A stretch of DNA of 64,000 bases from Mauremys mutica. Taxonomy: Eukaryota; Chordata; Testudines; Geoemydidae. Position 1 is the first letter of the stretch, and each line of letters opens with the position of its first letter. Made by a program: the position numbers and the translations under genes. The notes under the pieces were generated by a model. The model ran no database searches and was not told the origin of the DNA. It was given only the letters and a program-made list of their open reading frames with translations. Location of the stretch: the NCBI RefSeq assembly GCF_020497125.1, contig NC_059080.1:69298618-69362617 (forward strand). Direction: 5' to 3'. This document shows, one piece after another, positions 23,568 to 34,750 of the stretch.

Positions 23568-26500
23568 AAAGTCTCTCTTGTTTCTATACTTTTGGAAGCT
23601 GTTTTATATATACAATAATAGCTGAGTTGGACCATGATGAGTGAGAGCTGGTGAGAGCAGGTTGCTCCATGCAACTCTTCGTGGGGCTTAGGATATCTCT
23701 ATTTCCTCTTCTTCTCTCACTTTTGTCGAAAGGAACTTAATATTACAGAGATTCTCCTATCAATACCACTCTTGTAGGTCTTCATCCAAAGCCCACTGGA
23801 GCCAATGGAAGACTCCTATTGACTTCAGGTCAGGCCCTTAAATGGCAGAGACAGTAGCTACCAGACAGCACTGTAAGTTCCTTTCCTCCCGCACTGAACA
23901 TTTCTGCTTCTGCAACCTTCCCAATTTCTGCTGGCGCAGGTCTGAATGACTTATCTTGAAATAATTATTAGCTTAAATGTCTATTAAGTTGGATAAGTTA
24001 ATATGGCTAAGTCCCTTAAACTGCTTTAAAAGTCACAACCATAAAGTGTAATGTAAACATTATTATTTGTATTATGAGCATCCCCGGGTAGCAAAGTGAT
24101 GTTACTAAGCCACAATGTTGTCCCACCACAAGAGGTTCTCCCACTTCCAGGAGCCTTGCCTGATAACTGAGAGCTGTTGCATCTGGCTGATACATTTGGG
24201 TTCCAGAGAATGTTGAAGTATTCAGCAAAATGATGAGATGTCGGGTAGTTACTTCAGTGTTTGATTAGCATCTGCTCTGAACATTTTCAGCCAACATAAA
24301 TGTTTAGAATGAACCTAACAATATGAAGTATCTGGATATCAATGTGATTCTTTCTTTCTTTCTTTTCTAGAAATGGCTATATATTCTCTTAGCTTTGTGG
24401 CCAGTTAGTGTCTCATCTGCTTTATCTTCAATGAAACTCCAATTAAAAAATAACAACTCTTTCTTTCTTTGCTACTGTTCAAATCTTCATCTGATGTAAC
24501 TTGTTTTTCCCTTAAATCTATGAATTATTTCATGTTGTCACTGACTTCAGTTTGAATTTATGATATGCACTGATGCGTGCATGTGTAGCTGTATACAGAA
24601 ATAAACCATCAATGTGATTTGCTGTCCCTTGTTTCATTAGTGTTTTGATGGTAGCCGTATAGAAATATGAATATTAAGTGTCAAAGGTCCACATCATCAG
24701 TTAACAATCTCAAATATAAAGATACTTTTTAAGGATATCAGGCCAAATATTTAAATGTATAGTTGATGTTCTGAACTTGAAATCATACTGTCCTCCCAAA
24801 ACTATATAATCTATCTATATTCCTACAAAAAGGAATCATAATGTAATCTTAGCTCCAAGTAACAATGCTGCCACTTTCAATAACAAACTCAGAGTCCTGA
24901 GTTTCTTTATACTCACTGGAACTCACATGCAATGATAGGAACTCACAGCAAGTGTCAGGAGAATGAAAGCATTGCAGTCAGCTCAGTACTTTTGTCCCAG
25001 AAGGATACTGACACATAAAACAGAGCAGGTTGAAAATGTATCCCTGATTTGTGCACCCATACGAAGAACTTGAACATGCATGCATTGGACATGGACTTTT
25101 GAAAATGTGATCCCCACACATTCTCCACAACACAATAAAACACAATACAATATACAAAAGTATAATAAAACATCACACTTCTAAAATGCTCCCCCAGAGA
25201 AACAAATGAGGAAGGGCAATTAAAAAAAAAAAGTAAATAAAAGGAAAGAAAGGAATAAGGGAAGGTGATAAATATTGGAAGGGAATGTGCTAACTGGCAA
25301 AGAGGTGATGACTGAGTGAAATGGAGACTAAATACCATTCTCATTTCTAGACCGTCTCGTGCATACATCAGACGTGAGGCACCTGGGTGAGGTGACATGT
25401 GAAAGGCTGCACTGCCACCACATGTGTGGCAGTGTTATATGGATAGAGTTCATTCTCTTCCATATCAATCTAAATTGACTTACTTAAAGTTCTCCTTTTC
25501 ACAGGATCATCCATCAAACAATCTACTGGGGCAGTAAAAATAACTACCACTAAAAATAACTAATAAGAATAACATTTAGCTCTTAAAATCAGTGACTAAA
25601 TCAAAAGGAAAATCTTTTCTGTTCACTCTCATATGGCTAATTTTGCCAAAGCCAAGTCATCTATCCACTCAGAGTATTATATTTCCTGATGTTAATGGCT
25701 GCCAAGTGGCAGGGGAAAAAAAAACAAAACACAATCACAAATATATACACTACTTAAATTCTTGAGATGTAGAAGCCTGACTGAAGGAATATAGACTATA
25801 GCCTCTGTAAAATCAGGCCAACACTGAAACTATATTAATGGTACAGAAATCTTCTGTTATTTCCTCCACCAAAAGAAGTATCAAATCATTGTCTGTCTCT
25901 TTTGAATGGCATGCAGCATTTCCTAATCTGTTGCAGTTCCTGCTTGAGCCACAAAAAATAAAGAGCTAAATATCAAAGGTCATACCAAATTTCTACTTCT
26001 GCAGAGGAAACAGAAGTAGCTGCAGACTCACTTCCCATCACTCATAGCATGTGGGTGTGAACTCAGGAACCAATACGAAATTAAAAAAATACAAAAGATG
26101 TAGCTCTGTAAGGAGACTTGAGAGTCTAACACTTAATGCTATAGTAATAATTCCTCTGGCACTCTTCTGCAAGATGCTCAGTGTTACATACTCTATTGGG
26201 CTCCCTCATCTTTTCTGGGCAACAATTGGATGCCGTGTGGGAGTCACAAGAGCTGAAGGTGGTGCAAGTATATTTCAGGAACTGAGAATGATAATCGGGA
26301 TGATAGTGTGTGTATAGATTGTGTTAGCCGATAAACTACATAAATATACACTGCAATTGCTATATATATTCATCATCTTTGCTTTCATTTTCAATTTATA
26401 AGCACATAATTATTGTTCATCTGATCCTGCATACTCCAACAATGCAACATTGCTAAAAGTAGGTCATGCAATTGGACTGACAGAATCATATCAGATATAA

Positions 26501-27707
26501 TTTGTCATCCATTCAGAGCTTTGTCAGAGCACTAACTAGGAAATTAATTATGATAGATGTCATACACCCCACACAGATTCCATGGTCTAAATGCCAAAAA
26601 TATTGACAGAAGGATATCATATCAAAAAATCACATATCTTTCTTTGCCAAGGACCACTATTATCTGCCTCTTCAGGATGTTGAACATGTTAACAGCTTGT
26701 TAGTGGTTTGTGAATGCACCAATGGGAACACTGCTTGTTAAGATCTCTTCCTTAGACAGGTAAAGCAAACATTACAGCAAGAGAAAAAGCTGCTACTGCA
26801 ATTTAAGTTGCATAGTGCTTTCTATCCTAACCATTTGTCTTCAGCTGCTCAAAACTTTAAGAAAGCCCTTTGGGGCTGAAATGTTCTAAGTTAGTGTTTG
26901 CTTGAAAGCTTGTTTTTACTGAGAAAAAAAACAGTTCTACCATTTTTGAGAACAAGAAGAGTGAAAAAACCCTACTTCGTTATTAAAACGAATACAACTT
27001 TTTTCAGAACTGCTCTAGCACTGGATCAGCTGGGCACACAAAGCTGACATTTGCCAGGCAAATAGGTCATGTTCCTGCTGAGCTCCCAGGCCCTGATCTA
27101 ACCAAGCACTTAAGCACTTGCTTAACCTTAAGCATGTGATCAGTCCAGCAGAAGGGTTAAACAAGCTCATTCTTTCACTTGCTCTACAAATCTGTAAAAC
27201 TAGCTCTGACCACAGGGAGGGCTGAGAATTTATCATGATAACTGTGACATTAGCACACAAGGTGAGCTCTCCAAGGCAATGTGACAACATCTCTGCAACA
27301 AACAGCCATGAAAGGAAAACACAAGTCTCTTTTATAATATCTGCCAGGGCTCTGCTAATGTGCCTTTCCAGACATTGGCTCCTGAAGTCACCAGCTCCAG
27401 CTATGTCAATCCATCTCTTTTCTTTTTAGGCTGACAGTGCACCGATTTCAACTATTCTTTTCACTGTGCTTTTACCTTCGCTTCATGCCCCAGGTATTAG
27501 TGTATCTCATGCAGAACAAATATGTGGAAGGTTCCTGTATTTCTGTGCACTGCATGAAAGGTGTAGACACACCCTCTCATGGAAGTAGAGGTGTCATGAA
27601 TTTTCAGTGGGTTGCACTTGCCAGCTTCTTTGTGCACTGTTGGAGTCCATGGGACTCCTTTGTGGTTGAAACTTCCCTCTGAGGGGAGAGGAAAAGGGAG
27701 GCCTTGG
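23568..27707. other. Unique AT-rich sequence, no recognised gene
   Basis: Over 4 kb without a recognisable element. The longest open frame (24955-25398, minus, 147 codons) reads as a Phe/Ser/Tyr-rich peptide with no domain and lies over A-rich, purine-rich DNA. A copy of the CTATTGACTTCAGG motif is at about 23817. Confidence 0.4.
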
Positions 27708-27880
27708 TATCATAGAAGTATCATAGAATATCAGGGTTGGAAGGAACCTCAGGAGGTCATCTAGTCCAACCCCCTACTCAAAGCAGGACCAATCCCCAGA
27801 CAGATTTTTGCCCCAAATCCCTAAATGGCCCCCTCAAGGAGTGAACTCCCAACCCTGGGTTTAGCAGGCCAATGCTCATG
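27708..27880 (-). mobile_element. Cry-type turtle SINE, 5'-truncated
   Basis: Read on the minus strand it runs GAGCATTGGCCTGCTAAACC, then a B-box-like GGGAGTTCACTCC, then the CR1-like tail with GACTAGATGACCTCCTGAGG and TTCTATGATA. This is the turtle tRNA-derived SINE with a CR1 tail. The upstream A-box part of the tRNA head is missing. The terminal TTCTATGATA is partly duplicated (27708-27728), as expected for CR1-type 3' ends. Confidence 0.85.
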
Positions 27881-28319
27881 AAGGTATTTCGTCAGTCATG
27901 AGTTTGATTTCACGTAGAGTACTTAATGGGTCTTACAGTACACACACACAACACCTGAAACAACCTTAACAGCATTCATGGGTGCTTGCTGTTAGTACAT
28001 CCTGAACCACCTACTACCCCTTCACTGGTTTTCCAAGTTTCTACTCATGGAAATTCCTCCCAATTCTCCCATTTGGGAAGCATGCTCAGCTGTGTGGAAG
28101 CAGTCCCTCCATCCATGCGGATCTTGGGAGGCTAGTAATGGATGCACAGCTATCTGCTGCTCCTATTTCCTCTTTTCAGCATGTCATTCATAGCAACCTT
28201 GCTTTTATGCTGCATCTTGGAGTGAGGTTGCAGGGGAAGATACTGCTGGTCTGATCAGCTGCAACTTCTGGGCAGATTTCCACATTGGAAATCCAACTGC
28301 ACCCAAGGGCCGGCTTGAT

Positions 28320-28528
28320 CAGGGCCGGCTCCAGGCACCAGCATTCCAAGCAGGTGCTTGGGGCGGCAATCTGCAAGGGGTGGCAGTCCTGAACATAGAA
28401 GCTGCAGCTGAATTGTCGCCGCCATGGAAACGCACGTGCCACCCTAAGGGCACATGGACTGCCCCTGCCATCAACGCCGGCAATTTGGCGCACTGCTTGG
28501 GGCCGCAAAAACAGCAGAGCCAACCCTG
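28320..28528. mobile_element. hAT MITE, 209 bp
   Basis: The ends are CAGGGCCGGCTCCAGGCACC and, read backwards, CAGGGTTGGCTCTGCTGTTT. The flanking octamers GGCTTGAT (28312-28319) and TGCATGAT (28529-28536) agree at six of eight positions, a plausible eroded target duplication. It is related to the element at 57563-57822 by its CGGCTC terminus and GCTTGGGGCGGC-like interior. Confidence 0.75.
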
Positions 28529-29384
28529 TGCATGATATGTTTATCTGCTACTCCTCGCTCATGATTCTCCTTTCATTTGCACTGGTGCAAACCAAGAGTA
28601 GCTCCAATGAAATCAATGGAATTATACTTTCATAAAACTAGTGAGAGGAGAGAAGAGAATCTGGCCCCAAGTCTTTTTTTTCCACCACCAGCACTCCCTC
28701 CCACATCTCTCAGGAGTAGTAGCCATGTGGGGGAGTGGAAGGGGGAGGAAGGGAGATGAGATACTGTATAGCAGCCCTGTCCTTTGGTTCCAAGTTGGGG
28801 GTGTGGAGTCTCCATATGTGGGTTCTCTGCTATGCTACCCAGCAGCACAGACAAAACACAGTTTTTCATCAGCTTTGGCCCCTAGTGCCCCTGAGTAGGT
28901 TGGATCAAAGCTGGGCTATATTATCCCTCCCCCTAAACAAAGAGAATTCCTTCCCAGCATTTGTATGTTCACTGCCCAGGAATCAGGGCAGTGAACATAA
29001 ACCTTCCATTAGCCATTTAATCCTGCTGATTCAGACAAAAACAAAAAAAGCAATTACTTTAATTTCTTCTTTAGTTTACTCCATTGGGAAATCTTAAAAA
29101 AAACATTACTCTTGCTTTCATAGAGTAGGGCTGGAGTCATGTCTTGATAACAAAACACAAATAATGATGAAGGGCCATAAGAGGCCATTAAATAATGTAA
29201 TCATCTCTGTTTACTATTTCCAGACATGATGCTGTTTGCAGTTTCTGGCTTCCACTGCACGCTAGTCTGACCGTGGTTCTAATGTATGCCATTGATGTCT
29301 ACTGTCAGCTACAAAAAGGATTATTTTTCTCCGTTTATTTACCCAGAAAAGCTCAGCTCAAATACAACATCTGGTTAGGGAGAA
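28529..29384. other. No recognised feature
   Basis: Overlapping open frames on both strands (28577-29097) cover a CT-rich stretch and share no recognisable domain. I judge them chance frames. Confidence 0.4.
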
Positions 29385-29560
29385 ATTCCACATTTTTACC
29401 CAATTTCCCAGCTGGAATGATTGAAGCAGAAGGAGGTCAAGCAACTTGGCCAAGGTCATACAGTCTATCAATAGCTCTGTCAGGATTAGACCCTGGGATC
29501 CCCTTGACTGCTTTGTTCTTAATCACTAAACTGGTCTCTCTCCTTATACTGTACTATGTG
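29385..29560 (-). repeat. MIR-like SINE fragment
   Basis: Reverse complement of the MIR core: AGGTCAAGCAACTTGGCCAA, then GGTCATACAG and CCCTGGGATCCCC. Diverged and without a recognisable tail. Confidence 0.55.
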
Positions 29561-29939
29561 CATAAGTCGGTGCTGCTGTGCCTAAAAGCTACTCTGTTAA
29601 ACATTGCATTCTTATGGCCCCAGACACGTATGTGCATATCCTCACAGCTCCTGGGTATATTCTGAGCAGCTCGGTGGAAACAGACCACACGCGATAAATT
29701 ATCCTTTGGATACCCTGAAATACCCAGCTCATAATGTGATTTTGCCAGACATATAAAAAGATTAGGAATTTCAAAAGCATATGTGATGGACTGGACTCCC
29801 TTTTTCATTTACTACACAAGGAATGAATGTGAAGCCCTGCTAATAAGATTCACATTCATTTAGTTTAGTGTGCAGCAAGAGGAAAGGGATTCAAAACAAA
29901 ATGCTCTCTTAGCCCCTCTCCTCCTCTTCTAGATGGTCT

Positions 29940-30215
29940 GCAGGCAGAACCAGTGTCAGCCAGTGTATACAGCGCTGGACCGGGAGTCAAGAGACCTGTG
30001 TTCTATTCCTGGCGCTGCTACTGTACGACCTGCGACACGACACTTCACTTCCATTTCCTTCCCATCCTTTGTGTACTTAAACCATAAGCTCTTAAAGGCA
30101 AGGACTCTCTCTTGCTATGTGCTTGTAACAATGCCTAGCCCAACATGCCCCCAGCTGCCATGGCGGCCTGTCCGCATTACTGTAATACTACTACTAAAGT
30201 TTCAGTCGCCTGGTC
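29940..30215 (+). repeat. MIR-like SINE, near complete
   Basis: The head shows AGCGCTGGACCGGGAGTCAA and GACCTGTGTTCTATTCCTGG, the tRNA-derived part with a B-box-like region. The tail shows AAGCTCTTAAAGGCAAGGAC and ACAATGCCTAGCCCAACATG, ending in TACTACTACTAA. The core between them is degraded. An ancient amniote family. Confidence 0.65.
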
Positions 30216-31674
30216 TTATTAATGGCTCATCAGATCTGGAAGAGGAGCATTTTATGCTTTATCTGGGATAAGAAGCTGATAACTGGGAATCCTAACAGAT
30301 ATTTGTGATAAATGGGTGATTTTTCTCACTGATGAAGTAGTTTTATTTATTTATGAACATGAAGAAAGGCTGGAAGATACTGACCAGAACAGAGGAAATC
30401 CTGTACCCCAGAACTGGCTCTAGTTTTGTGGGGCCTTGTGCGAAGTAATATGCGGGGCTGAACTCAGCCTGCCTATTAGGTTTCTCCTAACCCATGATCT
30501 CCAACCATTAGGCTCTGAATACTCCCTCTCATCACTGCCCAAACCAAGCAACACCCCAGCAAGAATTTACGGTGGGCCTAGTTACTCAGCCTTAGATGTC
30601 TAGACATGGGAAGAGAAACTAGCAGAATATCCACTTCCTTGTTCATTTTCTTTGTATTAGGTATATCAGTTTTCAGTTATAATGCAATCAAGGGTACTTT
30701 TATCAGCTATGGGTTTTCTGGGATTTTTGCTACACATTCCCACCAATTTGCACATAGAACTATGCATCTGAAGCTCAGCTAACATTTCAGTTCAGCTCCA
30801 AGAGGTAAGGGATACATCGTTGAGTGCTGGTAATGTTAATATCGTGTGGTTTTATTTCTTACGAGAAGATAATTTCCTAGTATAATTCCAAAGAGCTCTT
30901 CTATCATGGCATTAACAGCGAACGTGCTATACAGTTTTGTTTTGCTTTACAACTGACACCTTTATTAGCGCCTCATAAACATATTTTGCAAACTATTAGC
31001 CTGATCCTGAAAGCATCATGTGATTAGAGCCAATGAAGTACAGGTGAGAACAGGGAAGAGGATACAATGAAGTGCAGTAATGTTTCAAAAGCTAGGAAAG
31101 GAAAGGCGTGAATGTTACATTGAGCATTAAGGGCTAGATTGTGTAATTTACCCTTACTACAGGCCTCCACAGATCCCTGCTGCCCCAAGGACAACTCAGG
31201 AGGTAAACCTGAGAGAGAATAGAACTACAGCTGTGTTTCCTCCCCACCTTCCTGGGGGTGATTTGCTCCAAAGGATTTGCTTCCTGGGGGTGACTCTTCC
31301 CCTTGTGTGGAGTGCACAAAGATGATCCTTTCCTCTTGAGCCTTAATCTTCCTACCCCCACACACCTACACTGGGGACAGGGATAATCCAGCTCTACCCA
31401 GCTAGCTAGGTTATGTACCATGTAACTCCAATGAATCCATTCAACAGGTACTGCAACCTGGAACATCCTGCTGATGATTTCAACGAAACACCATTTAAAT
31501 ACAACAAAGGAGAGAGTGTCAGGAGCTCAGAACCTAAGAGGTTAACTTCTGATTCTCTACAAAAAGATCCTGCATCTACCAGAAACAAATGCCAGCAAGG
31601 GATGTGGATAGGTACTAAAGCAGAGCCTGCATGCAGTTCTTTCCCAATCTGTTCCCTTTTCTGTGCTAAATTAA
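30216..31674. other. No recognised feature
   Basis: Unique sequence with a GGGGCCTTGTGCGAAG stretch near 30441 that may be a worn transposon end. Nothing else recognised. Confidence 0.35.
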
Positions 31675-31972
31675 GGGTACGTCTATACTACCCGCCGGAT
31701 CGGAAGGTAGTGTTTGATGTATCGGGGATCAATTTATATTTATCGCGTCTTGTCTGGACACAATAAATCGATCTGCTAATCGACGGCTGTACTCCACCTC
31801 GGCAGGAGGAGTAAGCACAGTCAACGGGGGTGCTGCAGCAGTCGACTCGCTGCCGTGAGGACAGCCAGGTAAGTCGAACTAAGATACTTCAACTTCAGGT
31901 ACGCAAATAGCATAGCTGAAGTTGTGTATCTTAGTTCAAACCCCCTCTCCCCCGCGCAGTGTAGACCATCCC
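31675..31972. mobile_element. Harbinger-like MITE, 298 bp
   Basis: The ends are GGGTACGTCTATACTACCCG and, read backwards, GGGATGGTCTACACTGCGCG. The flanking trinucleotide is TAA on both sides (31672-31674 and 31973-31975), the usual target size for PIF/Harbinger. The interior retains many CpG and TCGA sites and an inverted block around CTTCAACTTCAGG/AGCTGAAGTTG near 31890-31925. Confidence 0.7.
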
Positions 31973-32376
31973 TAAGCAGATACAGTCTCAGCCTAGGATC
32001 AAATCCTTTTACAAATATTCCCAAGAAATCTCTTTGCTTCTTAAATATGTCTTAAATATGCTTGCCTCTTAAATATGTATCAGATAATGTACAAGATCAC
32101 CTGGTTGGAATGCGGTATCATATTTGTACAACTCCAAACTGCTTTTGATTTTGCTTTTAAAAGGAAAATTGGCAAGTGGTTGAAGCATGCAATAGTTTTT
32201 GGCAGTTTGAAAATACTGTGTAAAAATCCTCCTTGGGAGTTGGTATAAACTGTTGTGTCAACTCACCTCTCAGACATTTTTGGGGAATTTTTTGTTTGTT
32301 TGTCAAAACATGTCTTCTTTGTTTAATGAACAAACATTTAAAATATACATAATTTTAAAAATAAACTGCACTAAAT

Positions 32377-32738
32377 GAACATAAGAACATAAGAATGGCC
32401 ATGCAGGGTCAGACCAAAGGTCCATCGAGCCCAGGATCCTGTCTGCCGACAGTGGCCAATGCCAGGCACCCCAGAGGGAGTGAACCTAACCGGTAATGAT
32501 CAAGTGATCTCTCTCCTGCCATCCATCTCCACCCTCTGACAAACAGAGGCTAGGGACACCATTCCTTACCCATCCTGGCTAATAGTCATTAATGGACTTA
32601 ACCTCCATGAATTTATCTAGTTCTCTTTTAAACCCTGTTATAGTCCTAGCCTTCACAATCTACTCAGGTAAGGAGTTTCACACGTTCACTGTGTGAAGAA
32701 GAACTTCCTTTTATTTGTTTGTTTTAAACCTGCTGCCC
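32377..32738 (-). mobile_element. CR1 LINE 3' end
   Basis: The minus-strand copy ends in the turtle CR1 terminus, seen on the plus strand as GAACATAAGAACATAAGAAT then GGTCAGACCAAAGGTCCATC. It continues to CTTCCTTTTATTTG near 32705, which is collinear with 1075-1100 of the first CR1 copy. It belongs to a different CR1 subfamily from 38501 and 45389. Only the 3' untranslated part is present. Confidence 0.9.
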
Positions 32739-32970
32739 AGTGAGAATGCACTGTTCTTTAGAAAATAATTGAAGTATAAATGGAAAAGTTACCATATTTT
32801 CCGCACTATAAGGTGCACCTAAGAGCCTTAAATTTTCTCAAAAATTGGCCGTGCGTCTTATAATCCGGTGCGCCTTATGTGTGCACTGAGTTCCAAAATC
32901 TGTAAAAATGTTGTTGTGCGACTTTGGTAAGCGCTTTGCTTGATTGACTGTCGGACCATTTTTCGCTGAC

Positions 32971-33060
32971 ACAGGGACGTAATACGTAAACTACGTACGC
33001 TGGCAGCGATAAACCAATCAGAGAACATTACGTAATACGTACAGTACGTACGTTTACCTT
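32971..33060 (+). promoter_or_regulatory. Candidate transposase promoter with duplicated ACGT motifs
   Basis: The leader holds two copies of ACGTAATACGTA (32977-32988 and 33030-33041), each followed by a TACGTACG block. Between them lies a CCAAT box (33014-33018), and TTACGTAA (33028-33035) is a consensus ATF/E4BP4-type site. The palindromic ACGT repeats sit about 90-160 bases before the transposase ATG. The arrangement is seen directly; promoter function is inferred. Confidence 0.45.
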
Positions 33061-33131
33061 CTCCACTCCTCCGGTAGGTATACTACCGGTATGCTGCAAA
33101 ACAACATTTGTTTGTCTAAGGACCCCCGAAA

Positions 33132-34409
33132 ATGGCACCAGTGAAGAGACATGCTTATGAGGCACAATTCAAACTACAGGCTATCAGTTACGCGGTTGTA
33201 AATGGGAATAGAGCAGCTGCGAAAGAATTCAACATCAATGAATCTATGGTTCGGAAGTGGAGGAAGCAAGAAAATGAACTGCGCCAAGTTAAGAAGACGA
33301 AACAGAGTTTCCGCGGGAACAAATCGAGGTGGCCACAGTTAGAAGACCAACTTGAACAATGGATTATTGAACAAAGAACAGCCGGGAGAAGCGTCTCTAC
33401 AGTCACCATTCGACTGAAGGCAACAACGATAGCACAAGACATGAAGATCGAACACTTTCAAGGAGGTCCGTCTTGGTGCTTTCGTTTTATGAAAAGGCGT
33501 CATCTCTCCATCCGCGCAAGAACTACCGTGGCGCAGCAACTGCCGGCGGATTACAAAGAAGAGCTGGCCATCTTCCGCACCTACTGCAGTAACAAGATTA
33601 CCGACAAAAAGATCCAGCCCAACCACATCACCAACATGGACGAGGTCCCCCTCGCTTTTGACATCCCCGTGAACCATACTGTGGAGAAAAAGGGGACCAG
33701 CACGGTATCGATACGCACCACGGGGCATGAGAAGTCGGCTTTCACTGTTGTTCTTGGTTGCCACGGTAATGGACAGAAACTACCACCTATGGTCATTTTT
33801 AAGAGGAAGACGCTGCCAAAAGAAAAGTTTCCAGCTGGAATCATCGTTAAGGCCAATCAAAAGGGCTGGATGGACGAGGAGAAAATGAGAGAGTGGCTGA
33901 GAGAGGTGTATGTAAAGAGACCGGATGGTTTTTTCCACGCATCACCGTCCCTGTTGATCTGCGACTCCATGCGTTCTCATCTTACCGCTACTGTGAAAAA
34001 CCAAGTGAAGCAAATGAATTCAGAGCTTGCCATCATTCCGGGAGGATTAACAAAAGAACTCCAACCGCTGGACATTGGTGTAAACAGGGTGTTCAAAGTG
34101 AAGTTGCGAACGGCGTGGGAGCGATGGATGACAGACAGTGAACACACCTTTACTAACACTGGGAGGCAGCGCCGGGCGAGTTACGCCACCATATGTGAAT
34201 GGATTGTGGATGCCTGGGCTAAGGTATCTGCTTTAACTGTTGTCCGAGCTTTCGCGAAAGCCGGCATCATTGCTGAACAGCCACCTGGCAACGAGACTGA
34301 CTCCGACAATGATGAGAGAGAACCCGGCATGTTTGATGGCGAAATTGCCCAGCTGTTCAATTCAGACACAGAAGATGAGGACTTTGATGGATTTGTGGGA
34401 GAAGATTGA
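33132..34409 (+). CDS. Pogo-type DDD transposase, intact, 425 aa
   Basis: Full-length and free of stops or frameshifts. Residues 1-50 (KRHAYEAQFKLQAISYA, then NINESMVRKWRKQ) form a Brinker-type helix-turn-helix DNA-binding domain. Residues about 65-135 resemble the CENP-B/Tc5 helix-turn-helix. Residues about 140-375 are the DDE endonuclease. The acidic triad is visible at D170 (ITNMDEVP), D278 (LLICDSMRSHLT) and D314 (LQPLDIGVN), a DD35D spacing typical of pogo/Tigger rather than mariner (DD34D) or Tc1 (DD34E). GCHGNGQKLPPMVIFKRKT and GWMDE are family signatures shared with the host gene POGK. The last 40 residues are strongly acidic. The start at 33132 has A at -3 and G at +4. The enzyme would bind the terminal repeats in the nucleus and cut and paste the element into TA sites. 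Host domestication is unlikely because the termini are present. Confidence 0.93.
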   Translation: MAPVKRHAYEAQFKLQAISYAVVNGNRAAAKEFNINESMVRKWRKQENELRQVKKTKQSFRGNKSRWPQLEDQLEQWIIEQRTAGRSVSTVTIRLKATTIAQDMKIEHFQGGPSWCFRFMKRRHLSIRARTTVAQQLPADYKEELAIFRTYCSNKITDKKIQPNHITNMDEVPLAFDIPVNHTVEKKGTSTVSIRTTGHEKSAFTVVLGCHGNGQKLPPMVIFKRKTLPKEKFPAGIIVKANQKGWMDEEKMREWLREVYVKRPDGFFHASPSLLICDSMRSHLTATVKNQVKQMNSELAIIPGGLTKELQPLDIGVNRVFKVKLRTAWERWMTDSEHTFTNTGRQRRASYATICEWIVDAWAKVSALTVVRAFAKAGIIAEQPPGNETDSDNDEREPGMFDGEIAQLFNSDTEDEDFDGFVGED

Positions 34410-34444
34410 TTAAAAAATAATGTGAGTGTATTGTTAAATAGTAG

Positions 34445-34450
34445 AATAAA
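34445..34450 (+). terminator. Polyadenylation signal of the transposase
   Basis: AATAAA lies 36 bases after the transposase stop codon and inside the element, on the coding strand. Position and orientation fit cleavage a little downstream, before the right subterminal repeats. Confidence 0.6.
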
Positions 34451-34650
34451 GTTCAACTAAACTCACTGTTTTGCTTCCGTTACCTTTTTACTACACTATG
34501 AACACCGTTACCTTTTTTTGTAGACCGTATGTTTTAGCATGCGCCTTATAATACGGTGCGTCTTATGTATGGGTTAAGTACAGAAATAGATCCCGTAATT
34601 GAGACTGCGCCTTATAATCCGGTGCGCCTTATGGTGCAGAAAATACGGTA

Positions 34651-34750
34651 ATTAAAATCAATTATTTAAATCAAGGCTTTCCACATGGTGATTTAAATCA
34701 TGATTTAAATTCCTGATTTAAATAGCCATGGTTTAAATCAATCCACCCTG
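34651..34750 (-). mobile_element. hAT-like terminus, split by the pogo element
   Basis: Read backwards from 34750 it begins CAGGGTGGATTGATTTAAAC and carries repeated ATTTAAATCA boxes, a terminus I know from turtle and crocodilian repeats. The pogo element ends at the TA two bases before, so it probably inserted into this older repeat. The remainder to the left, 32739-32791, is too short and diverged to confirm. Confidence 0.55.

Larger units (their letters stand above)
32792..34648 (+). mobile_element. Complete pogo-type DNA transposon, 1857 bp
   Basis: The left terminus is CCATATTTTCCGCACTATAA and the right, read backwards, is CCGTATTTTCTGCACCATAA. The TA target is duplicated at 32790-32791 and 34649-34650. 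Subterminal copies of CTTATAATCCGGTGCGCCTTA occur once near the left end and about twice (one mutated) near the right. Inside are a promoter-like CpG-rich leader, one uninterrupted transposase frame and an AATAAA at 34445-34450. Length, termini, target and coding capacity are all those of an autonomous element. CpG dinucleotides are abundant, unlike the surrounding DNA, which argues for a recent arrival. The left terminus carries a few substitutions relative to the right. Confidence 0.93.

Noticed and set aside
24955..25398. 147-codon open frame on the minus strand
   Set aside because: No domain, a Phe/Ser/Tyr-rich peptide over purine-rich DNA, and no splice or repeat support. A frame of this length is expected by chance in AT-poor antisense runs.
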